Below are positions 35,393-44,517 of a stretch of DNA of 64,000 nt, piece after piece. Position 1 is the first letter of the stretch; each line of letters opens with the position of its first letter. Under the pieces are notes generated by a model, which saw only the letters and a list, made by a program, of their open reading frames with translations, did not search any database and was not told the DNA's origin. Where the stretch lies: the NCBI RefSeq assembly GCF_018492665.1, contig NZ_JAFVME010000004.1, positions 155,988 to 219,987 of the forward strand. The letters are read 5' to 3'. A program made the translations under genes and the position numbers. This stretch comes from Pedobacter sp. B4-66 (GTDB lineage: Bacteria; Bacteroidota; Bacteroidia; Sphingobacteriales; Sphingobacteriaceae).

Positions 35393-35921
35393 AGCTAACA
35401 TACTTCCTTTCATTATACTTTACTTCTAAAGCACCAGCTTCTTTTAATAAATTATCAATTTTACTGTGCTCAGCATTTTCCTTTGCATCAATTGCAATAA
35501 TAAACCTGTCATCTGTTGCTCTTAAATCCATTACTCTTGGAGCTCTTCCCGGGAATAAATGGGTTGAAGCATAATAAGAACCAACAAGACCAAAAGCACA
35601 AAATAAAATGGTAAGCTCAAACGTAATTGGAATAAAATCCGGCAATGCAAAATGCGGTTTACCACCAATGTTAATTGGCCAATCATACGCTGCAGCAAAG
35701 TACACAAATGACAACATGGTCATTGTACCAGTAATTCCAAAAAAGAAAGCTGCTATATCCAACCTTGAACGTTTAACACCAAGCTTTGCTTCAATACCGT
35801 GGATAGGCATCGGTGTATAAACATCATGTATCTTAATGTTATTATCCTGCAATTTTTGAATTCCATGCATCATTTCATCAGGATCACCAAAACTGCCTAA
35901 AATATATTTGATATTATTCAT
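35385..35921 (-). CDS. actD: Alternative complex III subunit ActD (DUF3341)
   Basis: A 178-residue DUF3341 protein with two transmembrane helices flanked by two cytoplasmic segments; V-Y-T-P-M-P-I-H-G and F-P-G-R-A-P-R are family features. ActD is a peripheral/membrane support subunit of complex III. Its 3' end overlaps actE, and actC ends three bases before its start. Confidence 0.92.
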   Translation of the reverse strand: MNNIKYILGSFGDPDEMMHGIQKLQDNNIKIHDVYTPMPIHGIEAKLGVKRSRLDIAAFFFGITGTMTMLSFVYFAAAYDWPINIGGKPHFALPDFIPITFELTILFCAFGLVGSYYASTHLFPGRAPRVMDLRATDDRFIIAIDAKENAEHSKIDNLLKEAGALEVKYNERKYVSYE

Positions 35922-35923
35922 TG

Positions 35924-37396
35924 TTATATTTTTGCGTAATCTTCTTGTTTAACACTATCAAATTTCTCTAAAGACTCAATGTATTCTTCTACATGTTCTT
36001 TTTCAAGATGACCTTCTTTAATCTGCTCTAATTTAGATTGCTCACTTGCAGTCTTAAGTAGTAATTTAACCTCTGCAATAGCAATTGAAGGCAACACTCT
36101 CAAGAACAATAAGAACAAAGTAAAGAACACTCCTATCGATCCTACAAAGACACCTACGTCAACCCAAGATGGATAGAACATAGCCCAGCTTGATGGAAGG
36201 TAATCACGGTGTAATGAAGTTACAATGATTACGAAACGCTCAAACCACATACCTATGTTTACTACAATAGATAAAATCCATGTTGCAGCAATGCTGGTAC
36301 GAATCTTTTTGAACCATAACAACTGCGGAGAAATTACGTTACATGTCATCATCATCCAGTATGCCCACCAGTAAGGTCCAGTTGAACGGTTGATGAAAGC
36401 ATATTGCTCATATTCAGAACCTGAATACCAGGCGATGAAAAATTCTGTTAAGTAAGCAACACCTACGATAGATCCAGTTAAGATAATGATTTTATTCATC
36501 GACTCAATGTGGAACATGGTGATGTAGTTTTCAAGGCCTAATACTTTACGTGCAACCAATAATAAAGTTAACACCATCGCAAATCCTGAGAAGATCGCCC
36601 CTGCCACGAAATAAGGAGGGAAGATTGTAGTGTGCCATCCTGGAATTACCGAAGTTGCAAAGTCCATAGATACAATCGTGTGTACAGAAAGTACCAGAGG
36701 TGTAGAGATACCTGCTAAGATTATAGATACAGCCTCAAAACGTTGCCAGGTTTTAACGTTACCAGCCCATCCGAATGACATGATTGAATAAACTTTACGT
36801 CTTAAACCTGTTGCACGGTCACGAATAGTCGCGATATCAGGTAATAGACCTGTATACCAGAATAAAAGTGATACCGAGAAGTAAGTAGAAATTGCAAACA
36901 TATCCCAAACCAAAGGAGAGTTAAAGTTAACCCAAAGTGACCCAAATTGATTTGGTAAAGGAAGCACCCAATATGCTAACCATGGTCTACCCATGTGGGA
37001 TACAACATATGTAGCCGCACAAATAACGGCAAATATGGTCATCGCCTCAGCAGAGCGGTTAATAGAGTTTCGCCAGTTCTGACGGAAGAGTAATAATACC
37101 GCCGAAATCAACGTTCCTGCGTGACCAATACCTACCCACCATACGAAACCGGTGATATCCCATGCCCATCCTACTGTTTTATTTAAACCCCATGCTCCGA
37201 TACCGAACCAGAAGGTATAACCTACGGATACTACCCAAAGGGTAGCACCGCAAAGTGCAACTATAAATCCAATCCACCATGCCCTGTTAGGCTTATTCTC
37301 TACAGGCATTAAAATATCATCCGTAATTTTTGCATACGTGATATTCTTGCCGGTGATTAATGGTTCTCTTAATATTGATTCCTTATGTCCTGACAT
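35924..37396 (-). CDS. actC: Alternative complex III subunit ActC (NrfD family)
   Basis: A 490-residue polysulfide reductase NrfD-type membrane protein with about ten helices. It holds the quinol-binding site together with the ActB Fe-S domain. The N-terminal L-R-E-P-L-I-T-G, the H-A-G-T-L-I-S-A helix and the S-V-H-T-I-V-S-M-D-F-A segment are diagnostic of ActC. It lies 23 bases after actB. Confidence 0.95.
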   Translation of the reverse strand: MSGHKESILREPLITGKNITYAKITDDILMPVENKPNRAWWIGFIVALCGATLWVVSVGYTFWFGIGAWGLNKTVGWAWDITGFVWWVGIGHAGTLISAVLLLFRQNWRNSINRSAEAMTIFAVICAATYVVSHMGRPWLAYWVLPLPNQFGSLWVNFNSPLVWDMFAISTYFSVSLLFWYTGLLPDIATIRDRATGLRRKVYSIMSFGWAGNVKTWQRFEAVSIILAGISTPLVLSVHTIVSMDFATSVIPGWHTTIFPPYFVAGAIFSGFAMVLTLLLVARKVLGLENYITMFHIESMNKIIILTGSIVGVAYLTEFFIAWYSGSEYEQYAFINRSTGPYWWAYWMMMTCNVISPQLLWFKKIRTSIAATWILSIVVNIGMWFERFVIIVTSLHRDYLPSSWAMFYPSWVDVGVFVGSIGVFFTLFLLFLRVLPSIAIAEVKLLLKTASEQSKLEQIKEGHLEKEHVEEYIESLEKFDSVKQEDYAKI

Positions 37397-37419
37397 AATT
37401 TATTTTCTTTAATATCAGC

Positions 37420-40400
37420 TTACGCTTGTACTGTTGTATCTGTATTTCTAATTTTTGTCATATAACCTATACCCGGTTGTACGTTTATCTCTTCTAAAAC
37501 ATAGTAAATGCGTTCACTACGTAATGCTTTCGATACTTCCGAGTCAGGATCATTGCCATCTCCAAATATGATTGCATTTGCAGAACAAGCTTGCTGACAA
37601 GCCATTTTGATATCACCATCCTTCAATGGACGTTTCTCAATTTTAGCTTGTAATTTACCAGCCTGAATACGCTGAATACACATAGAGCATTTCTCCATTA
37701 CCCCTCTTGAACGTGTAGTTACATCAGGGTTAAGAACCAACTGAGTAAATTCATTATTCAAATAGTTGTCAAAACGTGAATCATTCCAGTAATTAAACCA
37801 GTTGAAACGACGTACTTTATATGGACAGTTGTTTGCACAGTAACGAGTACCTACGCAACGGTTATAAGCCATATGGTTCAAACCATCTGATGAGTGTACT
37901 GTTGCCAATACCGGACAAACAGTTTCACAAGGGGCATGATCACAGTGCTGACAAAGCATTGGTTGGTGTACAACTGAAACATTATCAAGATTATCTAAGT
38001 GAGCAATTTCTTTCTCTTTAGATACTGAATTGATACCATTTCCATGTGCACCATGAGCTTCTTCTGCATGACTTTCACCTTCAACATTAAAGCTGTAGTA
38101 ACGGTCAATACGAAGCCAATGCATTTCTCTACGTCTGCGAACTTCATCCTTACCTACAACAGGAATGTTATTTTCCACGTTACAAGCAACAATACAAGAA
38201 CCACAACCAGTACAAGCATTCAAATCGATTGCCATAACCCAGTTATTACCTGGTTTCTCAAATTTATCCCACAGATCGTAAGTTTTATGTTTTGCATGGT
38301 CATTACCTGAACCAGCAGCAGGATTCTTTTTATATTCTGTAAAAGTAGCTTCGCGAATAATATTTCTACCCTCAAAAGAGTGGTGAGTTTGCGTTTGAGC
38401 TAGTTCTTCAGTTTTTCCTGTTCCAGTAAGTTTAACTGTAGTAGCATACTTAGATGTACCATTAGTAAAGCTTACAAATGGATAAGCATTTTTACCAACG
38501 TTATCTCCAGCTTTACCAACCTTAGTACGTCCGTAACCTAAAGCGATAGAAGCCGTTCCTTGAGCTTGCCCTGGCTGAATAAGTACAGGTAACTCAATTT
38601 CATAACCTTTATCATCTTTTATTGAAACAATATCAAACTCTTTAAAGCCTAATTCTTTTGCAAATTTAGGAGCTAAAGCGATGTAGTTATCCCAAGTTAC
38701 TTTAGATACAGGATCAGGAAGTTCTTGTAAGAATGCGTTGTTAGCATGCTTACCGTCTCTCATTGGAATACTTTCGTAAACCTGTAATTCGATATCCTTA
38801 GCTAAAGCTTTGCTGTTGTTTATAATTGAAGGAATTACAGCAGTAAGCGATAAACCAAATGTATAAGTACCTGCCGGCTTCAATGCCGAAGCAAAAACAC
38901 CTTTTTGCAATACATCTTGCCATGTTTTACCTAAAGCAGGTAAAATACTTTTCTCCCAGTTATTACGTACATACTGATAGTATTCTTTAACCGGACCATT
39001 AGACCAGATTAAAAGACTTTCCTCAGCCTGACGTGAATTAAATACAGGGTTGATGGTTGGTTGTACAATTGAGTAGTATCCTTCGTATGCATTAGCATCA
39101 CCCCACGACTCTAAATAGTTGTTGTTAATGGCGATTACATTACATAATGTAGAAGTCTCATCTCTTCTATCTGAGAAAGAAACTTTTAAATCCACTTTAG
39201 CTAAGCCATCAGTAAACCCTTTAGCATTAGCAACATCATAAGCCGGGTTGGTATCTAAGAAGAATACTGCTGCAACTTCCCCTCTGCTCATTTCGTTGAT
39301 AAACTCAGCAAATTCTGCGTCATTTCCAGCGTAACGTTTACAAGGGTTATCAAGATCTATAGTAGTACCATAGCTACCAATTGCCGAATTGATTGCATTA
39401 ACCAAGATTTGGGTAGATACGTCATTCGAACCTGAAACTACAAGTGACTTTCCTTTATTTTGTAATAATTCTTTAGCTATTAATTTAAGTGCTTTATCAG
39501 CAGTAACATTATTAGGTAAAGCAGCACCCGCTAAAGCGTTTCCTGTAATTGCATTATATAAGGCAATTAAAGCAGGACCTTCTTCTGATAATTTAACCGG
39601 AACACGAGTATCTGCGTTTGTTCCTGTTAAACTCATACCAGCTTCAAATTGGAAGTGGCGAGACATTTTACCAGCTTTCAGAGATTTGTGATCTCTGTTT
39701 GAAACATATTGAGCAGTAAATTCTTCCCCGCTAATCCAGGTACCTAAAAAGTCTGCCCCGAAACTTACAATCAGGTCAGCCTTATCAAAGTTATATTTAG
39801 GAATAACAGCTTTACCAAAGCTATTTTCATTTGCTTTAATAATACCTGTATAAGAAACTGCATCATATTGAACATGCTTAGTAGTAGGATAAGCAGTTGT
39901 AAAATCAGCAACAACAGCCTTAGTAGAAGGGCTGCTTACTGAAGATGAAACAATACGGATTTTCTTTCCTGATGCTTGTGCTTTATTTAGTTCAGCCTGT
40001 ACAAACTTATCAATCTCAGCCCAGTTAGTTTCTGCATCTTTTAATACAGGAGCTTTAAGTTTTGAAACATCATAAAGATCCAATACAGAGGCTTGAGCCT
40101 GAGCATCAGTACCACGATTAAACGCTCCAGCATTAGGATTTGGTTCAATCTTAATTGGTCTTCCCTCTCTGGTTTTAACTAAAACACTTTGTCCGTTAAA
40201 ACTTGAAACATAATAGTTCGGTATTCCCGGAACCACCTCTTCAGGTTTAACCAGGTAAGGAATTGATTTGTGAACAGGAGCAGTTTGACAAGCTGCCAGT
40301 GTTACCGCACCTAACCCAAAGCCTAAAGCCTTTAAAAAGTCACGGCGTGGAGTTACTGTACTTAACCCTGCTTCATTTAAAACATCTTCTATTGGAAGTG

Positions 40401-40491
40401 GCTCAGCAAATTCGTTTTTGTTGTTTTCAACAAAATCCGGAGTGTTTTTATACTCTTCTAAGCCTTTCCAGTATTTTTTATTGCTTTCCAT
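37420..40491 (-). CDS. actB: Alternative complex III subunit ActB (molybdopterin-like/Fe-S fusion)
   Basis: A 1023-residue fusion. The N-terminus has a TAT-variant signal (P-R-R-D-F-L-K-A-L-G-F) and a C in A-A-C-Q-T that may be lipidated. Residues about 100-720 form a molybdopterin oxidoreductase-like domain that in this family carries no cofactor; the C-terminal part (about 750-1010) is a ferredoxin domain with four cysteine clusters: C-T-G-C-G-S-C-I-V-A-C, C-Q-H-C-D-H-A-P-C, C-V-G-T-R-Y-C-A-N-N-C and C-S-M-C with C-Q-Q-A-C. It moves electrons from quinol to the ActA hemes. Confidence 0.96.
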   Translation of the reverse strand: MESNKKYWKGLEEYKNTPDFVENNKNEFAEPLPIEDVLNEAGLSTVTPRRDFLKALGFGLGAVTLAACQTAPVHKSIPYLVKPEEVVPGIPNYYVSSFNGQSVLVKTREGRPIKIEPNPNAGAFNRGTDAQAQASVLDLYDVSKLKAPVLKDAETNWAEIDKFVQAELNKAQASGKKIRIVSSSVSSPSTKAVVADFTTAYPTTKHVQYDAVSYTGIIKANENSFGKAVIPKYNFDKADLIVSFGADFLGTWISGEEFTAQYVSNRDHKSLKAGKMSRHFQFEAGMSLTGTNADTRVPVKLSEEGPALIALYNAITGNALAGAALPNNVTADKALKLIAKELLQNKGKSLVVSGSNDVSTQILVNAINSAIGSYGTTIDLDNPCKRYAGNDAEFAEFINEMSRGEVAAVFFLDTNPAYDVANAKGFTDGLAKVDLKVSFSDRRDETSTLCNVIAINNNYLESWGDANAYEGYYSIVQPTINPVFNSRQAEESLLIWSNGPVKEYYQYVRNNWEKSILPALGKTWQDVLQKGVFASALKPAGTYTFGLSLTAVIPSIINNSKALAKDIELQVYESIPMRDGKHANNAFLQELPDPVSKVTWDNYIALAPKFAKELGFKEFDIVSIKDDKGYEIELPVLIQPGQAQGTASIALGYGRTKVGKAGDNVGKNAYPFVSFTNGTSKYATTVKLTGTGKTEELAQTQTHHSFEGRNIIREATFTEYKKNPAAGSGNDHAKHKTYDLWDKFEKPGNNWVMAIDLNACTGCGSCIVACNVENNIPVVGKDEVRRRREMHWLRIDRYYSFNVEGESHAEEAHGAHGNGINSVSKEKEIAHLDNLDNVSVVHQPMLCQHCDHAPCETVCPVLATVHSSDGLNHMAYNRCVGTRYCANNCPYKVRRFNWFNYWNDSRFDNYLNNEFTQLVLNPDVTTRSRGVMEKCSMCIQRIQAGKLQAKIEKRPLKDGDIKMACQQACSANAIIFGDGNDPDSEVSKALRSERIYYVLEEINVQPGIGYMTKIRNTDTTVQA

Positions 40492-40537
40492 TTAAGCTAT
40501 ATTACTGTTTATCGAACGTTCTTTTATTAAACTCTAA

Positions 40538-41830
40538 TTAATAGTGGCACTTACCACACTCTAAACCACCCAAAGCTGCAGGAGTGATTTTCTCACCCTT
40601 CTTGATTTTCTCATGCGCTTCTATAATTTTATCATAGAATGCATTTCCTTTAGTTTCAAGTTTAGTGTCTTTATGACAGTCAACACACCATTTCATGGTA
40701 AGTGGAGAGTACTGATAAATCTCTTCCATTGTATCAACCGGACCATGACATGCAAAACAAACAGGTTCATTAGGTTTTAAGCCCTTTTCTTTTCTGATAG
40801 CTTCTTCACCTACAACAACGTGTTGAGAGTGGTTAAAGTAAGCAAAGTCAGGAAGGTTGTGAACGCGAACCCATTCAACTGGTTTTTCTTTCGAGTGATC
40901 GTAAGTCATAGTTGCAGGATCATATCCAAGCGCAGTATAGATCTTTTGAATCTCTGGTGAAATCTCGCCATCATATTTCTCTGTTGCCTGTACTGATTTG
41001 TGACAGTTCATACAAACATTTAAAGATGGAATAGTTGAGTTTTTTGATTTAAATGCACCAGCGTGGCAATACTGACAATCAATCTGATTGGTGCCAGCGT
41101 GAAGCTCATGTGAGAATTTGATTGGTTGAACCGGTTGGTAACCAGTATGAACACCTGTATTCCACATCCCCATCCAGCCAAATGAACCTAAGGTTACAAT
41201 TAAACACAAGATAAAGAAGAATACAAATTTCTTGTTTTTAAATAACCCTTTAATACCCGCTCCGAAAGAAACGTTTTCTTCTTCAGCAAGAACAACTCCT
41301 TGTTTTTGAAGTATTAAACGCTCTAACATTTTTACTGCACGACCTAAAACAATCAATACAATAATAGATATTAGGATAATTGCTGCAACACCTGCAAGTG
41401 AGAAATCAGAAACACCTTCTGAAGCTCCTTCAGCTGCTGCCGTCTCTCCTTCTTTCTTCGGCTCACCTGCTTTAGAGTAAGCTATAATGTTTTTAATTTG
41501 ATCATCAGTCAAACGCGGAAATGTAGTCATCTCTGCTGCCGAGAACTTCGAAGCCTCTATAGCTTGTTTGTCACCCGCATCAACCAATGCTTTCCAGTTT
41601 TTGACCCACTTGATTGCAAAAGCTTCATCAAGCTCATTAAATTTTGCTGTTAGTGCAGGACCAGTACTGTTACGATCTAACTGGTGACAAGAATTACAAT
41701 TATCCTTAAATAGTTTGCGGCCCTCTACTACATCTTGTGCCTGTGTTGCAGAAACGATTAAAACAGATAGAGCCGTAAACATGAATGCCGACTTCCAAAC
41801 TCTTCTAACGATCAATGAGATATCCCTCAT
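40538..41830 (-). CDS. actA: Alternative complex III multiheme subunit ActA with an extra N-terminal cytochrome c domain
   Basis: A 430-residue protein with six CxxCH motifs. After a signal peptide comes a single-heme domain (C-N-S-C-H near 46-50, with a candidate Met ligand in A-E-M-T-T-F-P), then two hydrophobic helices (about 150-175 and 200-222), then a pentaheme domain with C-Q-Y-C-H, C-M-N-C-H, C-F-A-C-H, C-V-D-C-H and a C-terminal C-G-K-C-H. The five C-terminal hemes correspond to classical ActA. It is the first gene of the act-cta transcription unit. Confidence 0.94.
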   Translation of the reverse strand: MRDISLIVRRVWKSAFMFTALSVLIVSATQAQDVVEGRKLFKDNCNSCHQLDRNSTGPALTAKFNELDEAFAIKWVKNWKALVDAGDKQAIEASKFSAAEMTTFPRLTDDQIKNIIAYSKAGEPKKEGETAAAEGASEGVSDFSLAGVAAIILISIIVLIVLGRAVKMLERLILQKQGVVLAEEENVSFGAGIKGLFKNKKFVFFFILCLIVTLGSFGWMGMWNTGVHTGYQPVQPIKFSHELHAGTNQIDCQYCHAGAFKSKNSTIPSLNVCMNCHKSVQATEKYDGEISPEIQKIYTALGYDPATMTYDHSKEKPVEWVRVHNLPDFAYFNHSQHVVVGEEAIRKEKGLKPNEPVCFACHGPVDTMEEIYQYSPLTMKWCVDCHKDTKLETKGNAFYDKIIEAHEKIKKGEKITPAALGGLECGKCHY

Positions 41831-41911
41831 AATGAGTATTTTATGCTATTTTTTAAAAAACTTTATAAACGTTACTGGCTTCTAAACTTAGGTCCTCCAC
41901 CAAAACGTCCA

Positions 41912-41945
41912 CAAAAGTAAAATTTATTAACTTACCAATGACAAA
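41912..41945 (-). promoter_or_regulatory. Predicted promoter of the act-cta operon
   Basis: Minus-strand TTTG (plus 41942-41945), 22-base spacer, then TACTTTTG (plus 41912-41919), an exact TAnnTTTG. The predicted transcript starts about 75 bases before actA. The spacer is at the long end of the accepted range. Confidence 0.5.
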
Positions 41946-42047
41946 TAAATGACAGTAAATACAATTTATAATCAATCTAAATAGTTCGTTTTTTATGCTT
42001 TAAACGACGAAAATCAGCAATTTTTTAAAAATCACTGATTCTCTTTT

Positions 42048-42072
42048 AAGTCCTACTTTCAAAGCAGGACTT
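42048..42072 (-). terminator. Probable terminator after the deoxyhypusine synthase-like gene
   Basis: AAGTCCT (42048-42054) pairs with AGGACTT (42066-42072), with four more pairs inside after one mismatch. The flanking T tract on the minus strand is poor, so this may be a weak terminator. Confidence 0.45.
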
Positions 42073-42083
42073 GCTAATTTAAA

Positions 42084-43064
42084 TTACATTTTTAATATCC
42101 ACGCAAAGATCAACGGCGCAACAATAGTTGCATCAGATTCTACGATGAATTTAGGTGTATGTATATCTAGCTTACCCCAGGTAATCTTTTCATTAGGAAC
42201 TGCTCCTGAATACGACCCATAAGAAGTTGTCGAATCAGAGATCTGACAGAAGTAACTCCAGAATGGAATATTTTCCATTTCCATATCCTGATATAACATA
42301 GGAACTACGCAAATAGGGAAATCTCCGGCTATACCACCCCCAATTTGGAAAAACCCAATTCCTTTGCCCTCGCTATTATTGATATACCAGTCAGCTAACC
42401 AACCCATGTACTCAATACCACTTTTCATGGTAGTTGCCTTAACTTCTGATTTCATTACGTAAGAAGCGAAGATATTACCCATTGTAGAATCTTCCCATCC
42501 TGGTACTACGATAGGCAAATTCTTTTCTGCTGCTGCCAACATCCATGAGTTTTTAGGATCAATTTCATAATACTGCTCCAAGTCTCCACTTAAAAGCATT
42601 TTATACATAAACTCATGAGGGAAATAACGCTCACCGGCATTATCTGCATCTTTCCAGATTTTGTAAATATGCTTTTGCAGTCTGCGAAACGCTTCCTCTT
42701 CAGGAATACAGGTATCAGTAACGCGGTTGTAATGATTCTCTAACAAATCCCACTCATCCTGAGGACTCAAGTCGCGATAGTTAGGTACTCTTTTATAATG
42801 TGAGTGCGCAACAAGGTTCATGATATCCTCTTCCAGATTTGCACCTGTACACGAAATAATTGAAACTTTGTCCTGACGAATCATCTCAGCCAATGAAATT
42901 CCCAACTCTGCGGTACTCATCGCGCCAGCCAGCGTGATCATCATTTTACCACCTTCATCTAAGTGTGTTTCATATCCTTTAGCAGCATCCATCATTGCGG
43001 CTGCATTAAAATGGAGATAATTGCGCTCCATGAATTGAGATATAGGTCCTCTTGTTGTACTCAT
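42084..43064 (-). CDS. Deoxyhypusine synthase-like protein without the catalytic lysine
   Basis: A 326-residue protein of the deoxyhypusine synthase (DHS) fold. Recognisable parts are S-T-A-E-L-G-I-S-L, the N-L-E-E-D-I-M-N-L loop, and the C-terminal G-G-G-I-A-G with S-D-S-T-T-S-Y-G-S-Y-S-G-A and I-T-W-G-K-L. In eukaryotic DHS the motif is G-G-G-V-x-K, and its Lys forms the enzyme-imine; here that position is G247. Bacteria have no eIF5A, and some bacterial relatives make polyamines instead. The start at 43064 was chosen over 43214 because a TAnnTTTG box lies at 43087-43094 and the first 50 residues of the longer form look non-coding. Confidence 0.85.
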   Translation of the reverse strand: MSTTRGPISQFMERNYLHFNAAAMMDAAKGYETHLDEGGKMMITLAGAMSTAELGISLAEMIRQDKVSIISCTGANLEEDIMNLVAHSHYKRVPNYRDLSPQDEWDLLENHYNRVTDTCIPEEEAFRRLQKHIYKIWKDADNAGERYFPHEFMYKMLLSGDLEQYYEIDPKNSWMLAAAEKNLPIVVPGWEDSTMGNIFASYVMKSEVKATTMKSGIEYMGWLADWYINNSEGKGIGFFQIGGGIAGDFPICVVPMLYQDMEMENIPFWSYFCQISDSTTSYGSYSGAVPNEKITWGKLDIHTPKFIVESDATIVAPLIFAWILKM

Positions 43065-43086
43065 TTTGATCTTAATTTTGTTGTCG

Positions 43087-43094
43087 CAAAAATA
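43087..43094 (-). promoter_or_regulatory. TATTTTTG -7 box of the deoxyhypusine synthase-like gene
   Basis: Exact TAnnTTTG on the minus strand, 22 bases before the chosen ATG at 43064; it would give an 18-base leader. No clear -33 TTTG. Confidence 0.4.
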
Positions 43095-43343
43095 GGCAAA
43101 TAATCTTAATGCCCTAATTGTAGTTCGTCTCAACTTTAAAACCTGAATAATTATCATCAGGTATCCCTCCCTTAATCTACCTCTATGATACCAAAACATG
43201 TGTATTTCCCCCAAGAAACCAGCCGTTACAGCCTTGTAAAATTCTAGTTAACCAACTAAGTGACTTTCAATTTCAATTCGAAATACTGGCCTCAAACTTG
43301 CTATGCAGAACAGATAATTAAATATTTCTACTATTTTAGGCCG

Positions 43344-44474
43344 ATGAAGAAGATTTTCCTTTGCACCATATTTGTTTTAATAGCCGTAAACTCGATGGCG
43401 CAAAAGAAACTAATAGAACGTTACCTATCCAATAAAACAGATTCCTCCCGCAGGGCGAGCTTCATGCCCGTTCCTGTTTTTAGATATACTCAGGAAATAG
43501 GACTTGAGTTTGGTATCGGAGCGCTTTATTCTACTTACCTCGACAGAAAAGATCTTAATAATAGAAGTTCTAATTTCTCTACCGTTCTTTCCGCATCTAC
43601 TAAAGGTCAATATAACATATCATTAAAAGGAGATGTTTGGACTAAACAAAACACACACCATTATATTGCAGAGGTACGTTTCAAAAGAATGCCATTTAAC
43701 TTTTATGGTGTAGGCAATGAAACTTTGGCGGCAAACGAAGACAGACTAATACAAGGTTACGCTAAAGTTGGACTGGAAGCTGAAAAGCTGCTTGCCCCCC
43801 ATCTGTATACAGGACTATCTCTTGGTTTTGAAAACTATCATTTTACAGATAAAGAGGTGGGAGGCATTTTCACTACCGATCAAACATTAATACACAAAGT
43901 AGGAGGCTCTGTATTCTATACAGGAATTTCTCAAACCTACGACACCCGAAATTCCAACAATTACACCACTAAAGGATTCTACGGAAAAGTAACTTATCAG
44001 TACGCCCCCGATTTCTGGGGAGGCGAGAATTTTACCGGAAGCTTAATAAAAGCCAATGTTCGTAACTTCTGGTCATTGTCGCCAAAATTTGTAATCGGAG
44101 TAAACGGCTTATTCCATTCTGTTCAGGGGAAGAACATTCCATTTTATTTACTGCAACAAATGGGTAATGATGAAATGATGAGGGGCTATTATACCGGACG
44201 ATATAGAGAACAGAATTTACTTGCCGGCCAGGCAGAATTACGCTATCGTTATAACAACAGATTTGGAGCAGCAATATTTGGTGGCGCAGGACAGGTATTT
44301 CACAATGGTGATCTATCTCTTAAAAGTTTCAAACCTTCCTACGGAGCTGGCGGGCGCTATTTCTTTGATCCTGAAAAGGGCTTAAGTGTTCGTGTAGATT
44401 ATGGTATTGGCGAAAAACGTGCAAATGAAAAGCGCCAAACCGGTTTTTACATCAGTTTGGCGGAAGCTTTTTAA
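43344..44474 (+). CDS. BamA/TamA-like outer membrane beta-barrel protein
   Basis: A 376-residue protein from the inner start: signal peptide M-K-K-I-F-L-C-T-I-F to S-M-A-Q, then alternating amphipathic strands ending in a terminal Phe (L-A-E-A-F), typical of a surface-antigen/BamA-type barrel without POTRA domains. G-G-A-G-Q-V-F and S-Y-G-A-G-G-R-Y-F-F-D resemble the barrel end of Omp85-like proteins. The upstream in-frame ATG at 43260 is rejected because it would put the signal peptide 28 residues inside. A near -7 box (TATTTTAG, 43332-43339) ends four bases before the chosen ATG. Confidence 0.78.
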   Translation: MKKIFLCTIFVLIAVNSMAQKKLIERYLSNKTDSSRRASFMPVPVFRYTQEIGLEFGIGALYSTYLDRKDLNNRSSNFSTVLSASTKGQYNISLKGDVWTKQNTHHYIAEVRFKRMPFNFYGVGNETLAANEDRLIQGYAKVGLEAEKLLAPHLYTGLSLGFENYHFTDKEVGGIFTTDQTLIHKVGGSVFYTGISQTYDTRNSNNYTTKGFYGKVTYQYAPDFWGGENFTGSLIKANVRNFWSLSPKFVIGVNGLFHSVQGKNIPFYLLQQMGNDEMMRGYYTGRYREQNLLAGQAELRYRYNNRFGAAIFGGAGQVFHNGDLSLKSFKPSYGAGGRYFFDPEKGLSVRVDYGIGEKRANEKRQTGFYISLAEAF

Positions 44475-44517
44475 TAAGCCCAGACTCCAAAAGCTATGCA
44501 AATCACATTTAACGACA

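Noticed and set aside
37420..40491. ActB as an active molybdenum enzyme (formate dehydrogenase or nitrate reductase type)
   Set aside because: It sits in a complete act operon and has the TAT-variant start and fused ferredoxin domain of ActB, in which the molybdopterin domain carries no cofactor.
41265..41280. Another AAACGTTT motif, inside actA
   Set aside because: It lies within coding sequence, lacks the flanking GC extension of the other two sites and has no promoter context.
43065..43214. Longer N-terminus of the deoxyhypusine synthase-like protein
   Set aside because: A TAnnTTTG promoter box lies inside it (43087-43094), and the extra 50 residues look like translated non-coding DNA.
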